Origin: Chloroflexota bacterium
GTDB lineage: Bacteria; Chloroflexota; UBA11872
DNA length: 64,000 nt
Reading direction: 5' to 3'
NCBI GenBank assembly: GCA_028874175.1
Contig: JAPPLN010000113.1
Location: 1 to 64,000, forward strand
The position numbers and the translations under genes are program-made. The notes under the pieces are model-generated. The model was not told the origin of the DNA. It saw nothing but the letters and a program-made list of their open reading frames with translations, and did no database searches. This document shows positions 11,302-19,130 of the stretch, one piece after another. Position 1 is the stretch's first letter. Every line of letters starts with the position of its first letter.

Positions 11302-12258
11302 TTGGCGAAACTGGTGTCAGGCGCGGTCCTTGTCACCGGGGCGGCGGGGTTTATTGGGACGCGCACGGTTGAGGCGTTCCGTGATGTTGGCCGTCACGTC
11401 GTCGCCACGTCATTCCGTGGCAATGCCGCTACCGGCCTGAAGGTGATGGATCTGCAGAACGCCGGCCAGGTCGAGGAGATCGTGGCGGGCGTCCGGCCGT
11501 CGGTCGTTGTGAATCTGGCAGCGGTCGCCAATCCCGGCGAGGCCCAGGCCAACCCTCAGCGCGCATACGACATCAACGTGCTGGGGCAGTGGCGGCTGAT
11601 CCAGTCCATGCTGCGGCATACGCCAGGCGCGCGGCTGGTGGCGATGAGCAGCGCCGAGATCTATGGGCGGATCGAGACCGGCGAGTTGGTCAGCGAGGAC
11701 GCGCCACTGCGGCCGGCGTCCGTATACGCGACCACAAAGGCGGCGGCGGACCTGCAGGCGCTGCAATACCATCTGTCGGATGGATTGGACGTGGTGAGGC
11801 TGCGCTTGTTCGGCAGTGTGGGGCCGGGACGTTCGGCCGAGTACTTCCCTGGCCGCCAAGTGCATGCTGTGGCGGCGATTCAAGACGGAAAGGCCGAGCC
11901 CGTGGTGCCGACTTTCAGCCTGTCCGGCGCCCGTGACTACGTGGACGTTCGAGATGTGGCGCACGCCATCGTAGCGGCGGCTGATCACGGTTGTGTTGGT
12001 GCGGCCTACAACGTCGCCACGGGGCAGGCGCGGCCCCTCCGCAAGATCGTTGAGCGGCTGATAGCGATTGGCGGTGTGGAGGCCGCAATCATGGAAGAGC
12101 GAAAACTGCCGCCTGGCCGCCACGGCGCTGTCGTGGCCGGCGACGCGACCCGGCTGCGCGAGGACACAGGCTGGCAACCGCGAATCTCCCTGGAACAGTC
12201 CTTGCGCGACGCGCTGGTCGAAGCCCGCCAGTCGGCCGTGTCCGGGGCGGACGCCTAG
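11302..12258 (+). CDS. NAD-dependent epimerase/reductase, probable GDP-4-keto-6-deoxymannose reductase
   Basis: Extended short-chain dehydrogenase with GAAGFIGTRTVEAF at the N-terminus, VVNLAAVANPGEAQ, an SSAEIYG serine and catalytic YATTKAAAD. Its place directly after gmd suggests that it reduces the Gmd product to GDP-D-rhamnose (Rmd-type) or a related sugar, but the exact product cannot be read from sequence. The start is TTG (a GTG four codons later is possible), with no strong ribosome-binding site. 318 residues is normal for the family. Confidence 0.8.
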   Translation: MAKLVSGAVLVTGAAGFIGTRTVEAFRDVGRHVVATSFRGNAATGLKVMDLQNAGQVEEIVAGVRPSVVVNLAAVANPGEAQANPQRAYDINVLGQWRLIQSMLRHTPGARLVAMSSAEIYGRIETGELVSEDAPLRPASVYATTKAAADLQALQYHLSDGLDVVRLRLFGSVGPGRSAEYFPGRQVHAVAAIQDGKAEPVVPTFSLSGARDYVDVRDVAHAIVAAADHGCVGAAYNVATGQARPLRKIVERLIAIGGVEAAIMEERKLPPGRHGAVVAGDATRLREDTGWQPRISLEQSLRDALVEARQSAVSGADA

Positions 12259-12259
12259 G

Positions 12260-13714
12260 ATGTCGCCTCTCGGCGAGACACCAATCAAGTTCGGAACCGA
12301 CGGCTGGCGCGCCGTGATCGGCGGCGACTACACGTTTCGCAACGTCGGTCGGGTGGCCCAAGGCTTTGCGACCTTCGTGCGCCGCAACTGGCGCTGGGAG
12401 AACGGGATCGTGGTCGGCTACGACCGCCGGTTCGGTTCCGAGCGCTTTGCCCCGCACGTAGCGTCGGTGTTGGCCGGGAACAGTATTCCGGTACACCTTG
12501 TGGACGCCCCATGCCCGACGCCGGTGGCGGCATTCAGCACCGCCGACCTGCGGGCAGCCGGCGCGGTGATGATTACAGCGAGCCACAACCCGCCGGCGGA
12601 CAACGGGTTCAAGGTCCGCACGGCTACCGGAGCGGCCGTGGATCCGGATGCGCTGGACCTTATCGAGGAGGCCGTGGCGGCCGTCGACGGCGATGCGGTG
12701 GGCTTTCTTGACTCGGCCACGGCCGAGCGGGCCGGACTGCTGCGCGAATTCAGTCCGGATGCCGCCTATCTGAATCACGTGGCCAACTTGGTGGACCTGC
12801 ATGCCCTGCGCGCCCGCGACATGCGGGTGGTGGTGGACGCGATGTACGGCTCGGCGGCCGGGTGGTTGCCGCGCATTCTTGAGGGCGGGCGTCTCGACGT
12901 GACGGAAATCCACAGCGACTGGAACCCGCGCTTTCCGGGCCTTGCCCGCCCGGAGCCGATCCCGCCGCAGACGGATGCAGTCGCGGCGGAGGTGCGGGAC
13001 AGATCGGCCGCCGTCGGCATCGTGACCGATGGCGACGGCGACCGGTTGGGGGTCGTTGACGAGCACGGCGAGTTCGTGGATCAACTGCGAACGATTGGCC
13101 TGCTGGCGTACTACTTCCTGGAGCACACAGGATCGCGGCAGCCGCTGGTGAAGACGCTGACGACCTCGTCGATGCTGGAACGCCTGGGCCAGCAGTACGA
13201 CGTCCACGTCGAGGAAGTCGGCGTGGGCATGAAGTTCGTGGCTCCGGCGATGCGTGACCTCAACGCCGTCATGGGCGGCGAGGAAAGCGGCGGGTACGTG
13301 TTCCAGCCGCACATGCCCGAGCGGGACGGCGTGGTGGCGGGGCTGTATTTCCTCGATCTGATGGCGCGCGAGGGCAAGACGCCGGCCGAACTTGTGGCCA
13401 TGCTCTTCGAAGAGCTCGGGCGCGAGTACCACTACGCGCGGTATGACCTGGAGTTCCCAGCCGAAGCCCGAGCCGAAATCGAAGGGCGGGTGAAGGCCTG
13501 GCTGCCGAGCGTCATCGACGGGTCGACCGTCCTGCGCCGAAACGACATGGACGGCTTCAAGTACTACCTGGACGATGAGAGTTGGCTGCTGATCCGCTTC
13601 TCGGGCACCGAGCCGTTGCTCCGTGTCTATACGGAGACGACGTCGAAAGATCGCGTGGCGACGTTGCTGGAAATAGGGGCGAGCGCCGCAGGCGTCGAAG
13701 TCGGGTCGGGATGA
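12260..13714 (+). CDS. Phosphoglucomutase/phosphomannomutase family protein
   Basis: Alpha-D-phosphohexomutase that probably interconverts mannose-6-P and mannose-1-P for GDP-mannose. It has the N-terminal IKFGTDGWRAVIGG, the phosphoserine loop TASHNPPADNGFK, the metal loop DGDGDRLGVVDEHG, the sugar loop GGEESGGY and the C-terminal phosphate loop RFSGTEPLLRVY. The track ORF begins inside the upstream gene; ATG at 12260, one base after the previous stop, matches the family N-terminus and gives 484 residues. All catalytic loops are intact, unlike the fused mutase domain encoded near 30 kb. Confidence 0.93.
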   Translation: MSPLGETPIKFGTDGWRAVIGGDYTFRNVGRVAQGFATFVRRNWRWENGIVVGYDRRFGSERFAPHVASVLAGNSIPVHLVDAPCPTPVAAFSTADLRAAGAVMITASHNPPADNGFKVRTATGAAVDPDALDLIEEAVAAVDGDAVGFLDSATAERAGLLREFSPDAAYLNHVANLVDLHALRARDMRVVVDAMYGSAAGWLPRILEGGRLDVTEIHSDWNPRFPGLARPEPIPPQTDAVAAEVRDRSAAVGIVTDGDGDRLGVVDEHGEFVDQLRTIGLLAYYFLEHTGSRQPLVKTLTTSSMLERLGQQYDVHVEEVGVGMKFVAPAMRDLNAVMGGEESGGYVFQPHMPERDGVVAGLYFLDLMAREGKTPAELVAMLFEELGREYHYARYDLEFPAEARAEIEGRVKAWLPSVIDGSTVLRRNDMDGFKYYLDDESWLLIRFSGTEPLLRVYTETTSKDRVATLLEIGASAAGVEVGSG

Positions 13715-14085
13715 GCGATCAACACGTGACGGTCGTCGCCAAGCCCTGGGGTCGCGAGGTCATTTACGCGTCCACAGAGCTGTACATCGGCAAGATCATC
13801 GAGATCAACGACGGCGCGCGGTTAAGCCTCCAGTACCACGAAGCGAAGGACGAGACGATTTACGTTTTGGACGGTCGGTTGCGGCTGGTGATCGGCGACT
13901 CGGCCGAGGCGCTGGAGGAGCGCGACCTGGATGAGGGCGCCAGTGTGCGTGTGCTTACCGGCAAGGTGCACCGATACGAGGCGCCGCACGGGGACGTGCG
14001 CGTACTGGAAGTCTCGACGCCACACCCCAACGACGTGGTGCGCCTGGTGGACGACTATGGACGCGAGGGCACGTCGGCACCCTGA
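13711..14085 (+). CDS. Small cupin, mannose-6-phosphate isomerase-like
   Basis: Single-domain cupin of 124 residues. KPWGREVIYASTELYIGKIIEI is the start seen in small type II mannose-6-P isomerase-like cupins; the LQYHEAKDETIYVLDGRLRLVIGD segment and GKVHRYEAP carry metal-binding candidates. Its start overlaps the mutase stop (ATGA), so it is the fourth gene of the GDP-deoxyhexose unit and could supply mannose-6-P or epimerise a sugar nucleotide. The track start inside the mutase is too early. Its end overlaps the convergent flippase gene by 31 bases. Confidence 0.82.
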   Translation: MSDQHVTVVAKPWGREVIYASTELYIGKIIEINDGARLSLQYHEAKDETIYVLDGRLRLVIGDSAEALEERDLDEGASVRVLTGKVHRYEAPHGDVRVLEVSTPHPNDVVRLVDDYGREGTSAP

Positions 14086-15497
14086 CGTTCGGCCCGGATG
14101 GCCGCTGAGCGCCTGTGATGGGCTAGTGCGATCGCCTCCGCCACAAGGTAAACAGCGGCAATGGCCGTGCCGACCAGCAGCACGGTGAGGACGCTGCGCG
14201 GCGAGTCGTGCGCGAACGCGTAGCCGCTGACCGTTGCGACCAATATGACGGCCAGACCCATCCAAACGCGCAGGTGTCCCGCGCCAATATGCAGACTGGC
14301 GGTCACCGCGGCGATGGCCAGGAGCGCGGCGGCCGCAACGTAAAGGGGGAGCAATTCGACATAGGGCGGGTAGCGGTCGCCGAAGACCAGGCCGTAAACG
14401 CCTTCCGGCCAGACCAGGATGATGAGCGCGGACGCGCCGGATACCGTGGCCATCAGCAGGAGGCTCGCCAGGTACGCGCGGATGACGCCCGCGCCGGCGG
14501 CAGCTCGCCAGACGACGAACGGCAAGAGCACGATCCCCACCATCATGCCGCTCCAGAAGACGATGCGTCCGATGAGCGCGAGGGCCGCGTAGGCGGCGGC
14601 TTCATCCGGGCTGAAGTAGGCCTTGACGGCCAGTACATCCACATGCAGCAGGCCAGCCAGGGCAAAGAGGATCAGTGCGACACGAACATGATCCGAGATT
14701 CGCAGCGGCGACGCTTCCTTCTCGGCCGGAACGTCGGGTCGGTTCAAGACCCGTCGGGCACTCAGCCAGCCAAAGACGATGCCGCCCAACGCGGACGCCG
14801 GACTTGCCAGCAGGGCGCCGGTGGCCCCGCCCCCGGACAGCACCGTGGCCGCGCCGACGATGAGGCGTCCAAACCCGTGCGCGGCTAGGGCGAATCCGAG
14901 CCCTACAAATTCGCGCGCGCCCTGGGTGATGCCGCGCGCCACCGGTTCGAACGTCAAGGCGCCTGCGGCGACTCCTGCGACCACGACCGGCCACGGGGAA
15001 GTCAGTTGCAGCGCGGACTGGATGAGCGGTGACAGCGCCGCAATCCCGAGCATCAGGAGCAGTGAGACCAGGCCGGTCCAGCGGACGATAGTTCGTGTCA
15101 CGGCCCGCAATTCGTTCAGACGGCCCAGCGCGACCAGTTCGGCGGCTCGACGCGCCACGAGCGTTTGAACGACCTGAGCCGGGGTTACCAGCAGGGACAG
15201 CGCGCCGAGGACCGCAAAGGCTTCGGCGTAAGCCCGAGGCTCCAGTCCTCGGGCCATGATGAGCTGAAACGCAGAAGTTGCGGCGCTCCCTGCCAGGAGA
15301 AACGGCGCCAGTTGGCCGTTGTCGCGCAGGATCGTCCGAACGATGCGCGGGGCCGACGCCGAAGCGTCAACCCGAGAGGTGTCGAAGCTGGTGTTCAGTC
15401 CTTGTAGTCGTCCCGGGCCGGGCTCCAGGCCTCGATCAGAAAGCAACGGCTCGTGGCAGTTGCCTCGTGAGGTACGCCAGACGGAACGCACCAGCAA
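14055..15497 (-). CDS. Oligosaccharide flippase-like polytopic membrane protein
   Basis: Hydrophobic protein with about 12 predicted membrane segments from residue 62 onward, in the general pattern of the MOP (Wzx/MurJ-like) exporter superfamily (repeated Leu/Ala/Val helices, a long cytoplasmic loop around residues 250-270). It probably moves a lipid-linked glycan across the membrane. The start is unclear: TTG and GTG codons at 15497, 15491 and 15446 all lie within the upstream cupin gene, and residues 1-45 do not look like the family. A non-standard CTG start at the cupin stop is also possible. Confidence 0.7.
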   Translation of the reverse strand: MLVRSVWRTSRGNCHEPLLSDRGLEPGPGRLQGLNTSFDTSRVDASASAPRIVRTILRDNGQLAPFLLAGSAATSAFQLIMARGLEPRAYAEAFAVLGALSLLVTPAQVVQTLVARRAAELVALGRLNELRAVTRTIVRWTGLVSLLLMLGIAALSPLIQSALQLTSPWPVVVAGVAAGALTFEPVARGITQGAREFVGLGFALAAHGFGRLIVGAATVLSGGGATGALLASPASALGGIVFGWLSARRVLNRPDVPAEKEASPLRISDHVRVALILFALAGLLHVDVLAVKAYFSPDEAAAYAALALIGRIVFWSGMMVGIVLLPFVVWRAAAGAGVIRAYLASLLLMATVSGASALIILVWPEGVYGLVFGDRYPPYVELLPLYVAAAALLAIAAVTASLHIGAGHLRVWMGLAVILVATVSGYAFAHDSPRSVLTVLLVGTAIAAVYLVAEAIALAHHRRSAAIRAERQGADVPSRP

Positions 15498-15721
15498 TTG
15501 CCCGGCTCGATGGAATGAACCACGTCGCCGATCTTGAGGTCAAACGTGCCCTCGATGCAGTAGCCGATCTGTTCGTAAACGTGGTCGTGCAGGGGCACGA
15601 CGCCGCCTTCCTCGAGGTGAATCTCGGCGAACAGCATCGTCTCGCCCCATAGCAGGGTGCGCCGGCGCACGCCGGGCATCATGTCGGCGAAGGGTCGGTC
15701 AGCATTCGAAACTATCGGCAC
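15395..15721 (-). CDS. Small cupin-domain protein
   Basis: 108-residue single-domain cupin with the first metal motif PLHDHVYEQIGYCIEG and the second region PSGVPHEATA. GTG at 15721 is chosen because AGGGAG lies seven bases upstream; the track start six codons earlier lies before this site. The function is not identifiable beyond a probable metal-dependent or ligand-binding cupin. It lies between the threonine synthase-like gene and the flippase-like gene on the same strand, and its 3' end overlaps the possible 5' ends of the latter. Confidence 0.75.
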   Translation of the reverse strand: MPIVSNADRPFADMMPGVRRRTLLWGETMLFAEIHLEEGGVVPLHDHVYEQIGYCIEGTFDLKIGDVVHSIEPGNCWCVPSGVPHEATATSRCFLIEAWSPARDDYKD

Positions 15722-15781
15722 AATCCGTCTCCCTGTCACTCAGACTTGGCGCATTGTCGCAAGCCGCACGGTTCCGGTGGG

Positions 15782-17005
15782 TTAATCGGTCGGCGGACAG
15801 CCGAGAGTCTGGCGAATCACTTCCAGACTAGGTTTCTCGCCCCGCACCTGGAGCTGAGGCCAGTCGCCCTTAAGTCCGGTCTCGGAAGAGATGCAGACGA
15901 TCTCGGCGTTCGGATCCAGCTTGCCTTCCCGCGCCAGGCGAGTCGTGACGGCAAGCGGAACAGCCCCGGTCGGTCCGACCCACAACCCCTCGGTTCGGGC
16001 AAGACGCCGTTGCATAGCCAGCGTCTCCTCGTCGGAAACGTCCCCGGCCAGCCCGTCCTGTTCACGAATACGTCGCAGCGTGAGCCGGCCCTTGGCGCCC
16101 ATGTCGCCCACGGCGGTTCCTTCGGCCACCGTGTATCCGATTGTCTTCGCCCGTAATTCAGCGCCGGTTCGCCAGGCTTCGGCGATGGTGTTGGCCTCGG
16201 TGGACTGCGCGGAGACCGGCCGCGGCGGCTTCTCGATGCGGCCCGTGGCGGCAAGGGCCACCCACGCGCGCTGTCCGGCCAGCAGCGTCTCGCCCATTCC
16301 AACCGGGTACACCATCAAATCCGGCGCGCGGCCAAGCTGCTCGTAGGTCTCAAGGGCAATGGACTTCTTGCCGTCCTGCTTGAAGGGATTGCGCGTGGCG
16401 CCGCCGTCGAAGAGCCAGCCGCGATCCACGGCGTCGTCCAGGTGCCGGATCATGTCGTCGTAGACACCTTCGTACCAGATCACGTCGCTGGCCACACCCG
16501 CGAGGTGAGCCATCTTGGCCGCCGTGCTACGCGTGTAGCAGCACACCAGGCCGCGGAGCCCGGCGCGTGCGGCGTACGTGGCAATGGAGGAGGCGGCGTT
16601 CCCTGTGGAGACGACGCCCACGGCATCGAACCCGAACTGGCGGGCGCACGCCACCGCGGTCTGGCTGGAGCGATCTTTCACGGTTCCGGTGGGATTGGAG
16701 CCTTCGAACTTGATCCAGAGTCGGCGCAGGCCGAGTTCCGCGCCGAGGCGCGGAATCTGAAAGAGCGGCGACAGTTGCTCGCCCAGGGTCACGAAGTTGG
16801 CGGCGTCCTGCACAGGCATCCACGCGGCGTAGCGCCAGACGCCCGTTCGATCGGGCTGGACCAGTGGCTCGTCCTTCAGGCGCTGCAGGTCGTATTCGAT
16901 CTCCAGCAGCCCGCCGCAGGCCTGGCAGGCCAAGCGGTATTCGAGCGCGTGGGACTGCTGGCAGTCAACGCACCGAAGGTTGGTGGCTGCGGATTCGGAG
17001 CGCAC
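15782..17005 (-). CDS. thrC: Threonine synthase-like PLP enzyme
   Basis: Fold-type II PLP enzyme that would convert O-phosphohomoserine to threonine. It has an N-terminal zinc-ribbon-like CVDC/CQAC pair, the PLP lysine in SNPTGTVKDRSS near residue 112 (usual form NPTGSFKDRG), STGNAASSIA and the glycine-rich phosphate loop PVGMGETL. The length of 407 residues and the zinc-ribbon form match the archaeal/plant-like thrC group. The altered lysine motif leaves room for a different substrate. The start is GTG. It probably does not belong to a thr operon, as hom and thrB are absent. Confidence 0.8.
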   Translation of the reverse strand: MRSESAATNLRCVDCQQSHALEYRLACQACGGLLEIEYDLQRLKDEPLVQPDRTGVWRYAAWMPVQDAANFVTLGEQLSPLFQIPRLGAELGLRRLWIKFEGSNPTGTVKDRSSQTAVACARQFGFDAVGVVSTGNAASSIATYAARAGLRGLVCCYTRSTAAKMAHLAGVASDVIWYEGVYDDMIRHLDDAVDRGWLFDGGATRNPFKQDGKKSIALETYEQLGRAPDLMVYPVGMGETLLAGQRAWVALAATGRIEKPPRPVSAQSTEANTIAEAWRTGAELRAKTIGYTVAEGTAVGDMGAKGRLTLRRIREQDGLAGDVSDEETLAMQRRLARTEGLWVGPTGAVPLAVTTRLAREGKLDPNAEIVCISSETGLKGDWPQLQVRGEKPSLEVIRQTLGCPPTD

Positions 17006-17056
17006 GGGTCCGGTCGATGAATTGCGGGAAGCGACAGGGTACCGCCCCTGATGCGT

Positions 17057-17092
17057 CGAACGCCTTGCCGGGGGGAGCCGGCAAGGCGTTCG
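17057..17092. repeat. Perfect 15-bp stem hairpin
   Basis: CGAACGCCTTGCCGG and its exact reverse complement flank a 6-base GGGGAG loop in the gap between the zinc-finger gene and the threonine synthase gene, both on the minus strand. There is no T-tract on the minus strand after it, so it is not a standard intrinsic terminator; it may end the zinc-finger transcript, protect an mRNA end or be a protein site. Confidence 0.75.
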
Positions 17093-17114
17093 GGAGGGGA
17101 GGGAGCGCCCCGAG

Positions 17115-17351
17115 TTAGTTCAGGCTGGGTGTCGGGATCCGCGCGTTCCGCCGGACACAGGCGGCGCATTGGGTGGTGCCCGGCAAGAGATCGAGGCGAA
17201 GCGGCTCAATCTGGCCGCCGCAGTCCTGGCACTGGCCTGGGCTGTCGCCGCTCGGCAACGCGCCGAGCACGTCCTGGATGGCTACCTGCAGGTCGCGAGC
17301 GGATGCGTCGTGCGCGCTATCGGCCAAACCGTCAGTTTGCGTTTCGCTCAT
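17115..17351 (-). CDS. DksA/TraR-type C4 zinc-finger protein
   Basis: A 78-residue protein with the C-terminal zinc finger CQDCGGQIEPLRLDLLP ending in CAAC, as in the DksA/TraR family. The N-terminal half is acidic and lacks the long coiled coil of DksA, so this resembles the short TraR-like proteins that bind in the RNA polymerase secondary channel. That role is inference. It follows hsp20 on the same strand after a GC-rich inverted repeat. Confidence 0.78.
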   Translation of the reverse strand: MSETQTDGLADSAHDASARDLQVAIQDVLGALPSGDSPGQCQDCGGQIEPLRLDLLPGTTQCAACVRRNARIPTPSLN

Positions 17352-17372
17352 GGACTCACCTGTGCGGGCGAT

Positions 17373-17400
17373 GGCGGGCGGACCGCGTGATCGGCCCGCC
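17373..17400. repeat. GC-rich inverted repeat between hsp20 and zinc-finger gene
   Basis: GGCGGGC and GCCCGCC form a perfect 7-bp stem with a 14-base loop, lying between the hsp20 stop and the start of the downstream small zinc-finger gene. It could attenuate read-through from the hsp20 promoter. It lacks a T-tract. Confidence 0.4.
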
Positions 17401-17417
17401 CGCCCGGTCGCCGAGTC

Positions 17418-17873
17418 CTAGGCGGACTCGATGGCAATGGTGGCGGCCCTGGCCTCTTCGGCCTTGGGAACGCGCACGGTCAGCACACCGTTCTCGTAAC
17501 GGGCGCCCGCGCCAGCCGCCGTGATGCGCACCGGCAGGGGAACGCGGCGGTAGAAGCGGCCGGCGCGCCGCTCACGCACGTGATACCGACTTTCCTCGGA
17601 CGACTCGGACTTGGCACCGTCGTCCTGCGCACCCTGGATGATCAGGTCGCCGTCGGCGGTCGTAACCTGAATCTCGTCGGGCTGGAAACCCGGCACCGAC
17701 GCGCGCACGACAACCGCGTCGTCCGTCTCCTCGATGTCCACCGGCGGCAGCCAGTCGGGGCTGTCGTGGAAGGCCAGCCGGAAGGGCCGGGCAAACCACT
17801 CGTCGTCGAAAAATCGGGGGGCGATCGCCTGGCGGCGAGCCTGCGGCCGCCAACTTCGGATAGCAAAGGTCAT
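17418..17873 (-). CDS. Hsp20 small heat-shock protein
   Basis: Alpha-crystallin domain chaperone that holds unfolding proteins. The block PPVDIEETDDAVVVRASVPGFQPDEIQV starts the domain, RYHVRERRAGRFYRRVPLP is the central part, and YENGVLTVRVPKAE is the diagnostic A-x-x-x-n-G-v-L motif. At 151 residues it is a typical class A Hsp20. A GGAGG ribosome-binding site precedes the ATG and a strong promoter lies about 40-70 bases upstream. The C-terminal IxI-like TIAIES is present. Confidence 0.93.
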   Translation of the reverse strand: MTFAIRSWRPQARRQAIAPRFFDDEWFARPFRLAFHDSPDWLPPVDIEETDDAVVVRASVPGFQPDEIQVTTADGDLIIQGAQDDGAKSESSEESRYHVRERRAGRFYRRVPLPVRITAAGAGARYENGVLTVRVPKAEEARAATIAIESA

Positions 17874-17914
17874 TTGAGAGCCTCCATGCAGCTCAATTAA
17901 CTGCTGACGATTGG

Positions 17915-17943
17915 ATCATAAGACTTGAGTCTATACGTGTAAA
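17915..17943 (-). promoter_or_regulatory. Promoter of hsp20
   Basis: On the minus strand TTTACA and TATGAT are separated by exactly 17 bases, one of the best housekeeping-type promoters in the window. The arms ACTTG and CAAGT flank the -35 region as a short inverted repeat. No CIRCE element is present, so any heat control would be by another regulator. Confidence 0.7.
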
Positions 17944-18059
17944 GTACCAAGTGGAGAATACCTGCGTGTTATTCGCGCAAGTCTGCTGGGCGGCGCGCGC
18001 AAGGCGTTCGAAGATCCGGGAGGCAGCGCGACTACGTCGAGCGGGAAGCGAAACTTCGG

Positions 18060-19130
18060 TCAGAATCCGGCGGGCGCGTCCAACCCAAGCCGGTCCGCCA
18101 TCGCCGTCAGCGGGTCGATTACGCTGGCCGGGTAGGCGATGCCGTTGGCGACCCGATCCTCGAACAGCTCCCATTCGGGTTGCCCGGGCATCTGCACCAT
18201 TTCGAAGCCGGCCGCGGGCGGGAGCGCGTTTACGGCCCCGCTCTGCGCATCCATGGCCGTGCGGAAGTCGTCGAGCGGTAGGAAGGCTCCGACGTCCATG
18301 GTCAGGAAGAACAGGCTTCCGCGCGGCACCCGGTTTTCTGGGTCGAGTGCGCCCTTGATCAGCGTGGCGCCGTCGCCGGAGAGTACGCCGGCCATCAGAT
18401 CGTGCACCAGCCCGATGCCGTAGCCCTTGGGGCCACCAGCGGGCAGGACGTACGCAAGCCTGGAGGCGTCGGTGGTCGGATTGCCTTCGATGTCGGTGGC
18501 GACGCCGGTTGGCAGGGTGCCTGTCGTGGTTCCCACCATGTGCAGTTTGTTCAGGGCATACGCGCCCGACGCCATGTCCAGCACCACGGGCTGCGACCCG
18601 TGTGTAGGAAAGGCCCAGGCCAGGGGCGTATTGCCCGTGGCCGGCTGTCGGCTGCCGGTGGCGAGCATGCAGGGGCCGGCCATGTTGCTGGCGGCATGTC
18701 CGATCAGACCGGCCTCCGCCGCCATCAGCGCCCAGTAGGCCGCGGCGCCAAAGTGGCCGGTGTCCGACGCGACGGCGACGCCGACGCCGCGCTCATGCGC
18801 GATGTCAATGGCAGCCTGCATGCCGGCCCGGGCACCCAGTTGTCCCAGGGAGCGATCGCCGGTCACGCGGGCGGCACCGTCCGAGCAACTGACGCGAATA
18901 TTGGGTTTCGGGTTGATCGCACCGGCTTGCAAAGCTTCCGTGTAAGCGGCAAGCAACCGGGTTCCGTGGGAAAACACCCCCCGCAAGTCGCAGTGAACAA
19001 GCGTCTCCACCACAAAGGCCGCGTCGTCGCGGGGCACGCCGGTCGCGGTCAGCGCGTTCGTTCCGAAGGCGCGCATCGTGTCAGCGGGAACTCTCACCTC
19101 GCCGATGTCGTAGCGCAATCGGTCGCTCAT
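18060..19130 (-). CDS. Ldh2-family NAD(P)H-dependent oxidoreductase (paralogue A)
   Basis: Member of the malate/L-lactate/L-sulfolactate dehydrogenase (Ldh2) family, which reduces 2-oxo acids or imino acids with NAD(P)H. The catalytic-His region DLRGVFSHGTRLLAAY and the cofactor region ASDTGHFGAAAYWALMAA are present, as is the PKGYGIGLVHDLMAGVLSG block. ATG at 19130 is preferred over the upstream GTG because it forms an ATGA overlap with the preceding paralogue. The substrate is unknown; the neighbours suggest an amino acid or hydroxy acid pair. Confidence 0.88.
   Translation of the reverse strand: MSDRLRYDIGEVRVPADTMRAFGTNALTATGVPRDDAAFVVETLVHCDLRGVFSHGTRLLAAYTEALQAGAINPKPNIRVSCSDGAARVTGDRSLGQLGARAGMQAAIDIAHERGVGVAVASDTGHFGAAAYWALMAAEAGLIGHAASNMAGPCMLATGSRQPATGNTPLAWAFPTHGSQPVVLDMASGAYALNKLHMVGTTTGTLPTGVATDIEGNPTTDASRLAYVLPAGGPKGYGIGLVHDLMAGVLSGDGATLIKGALDPENRVPRGSLFFLTMDVGAFLPLDDFRTAMDAQSGAVNALPPAAGFEMVQMPGQPEWELFEDRVANGIAYPASVIDPLTAMADRLGLDAPAGF

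Noticed and set aside
12089-13432. Minus-strand ORF of 447 aa
   Set aside because: Antisense to the phosphohexomutase gene, whose catalytic loops are all intact; the antisense translation has no recognisable domain.
17893-18174. Minus-strand 93-aa ORF upstream of hsp20
   Set aside because: It runs through the hsp20 promoter region and overlaps the end of the Ldh2 gene; composition is Arg-rich and unlike a real protein.
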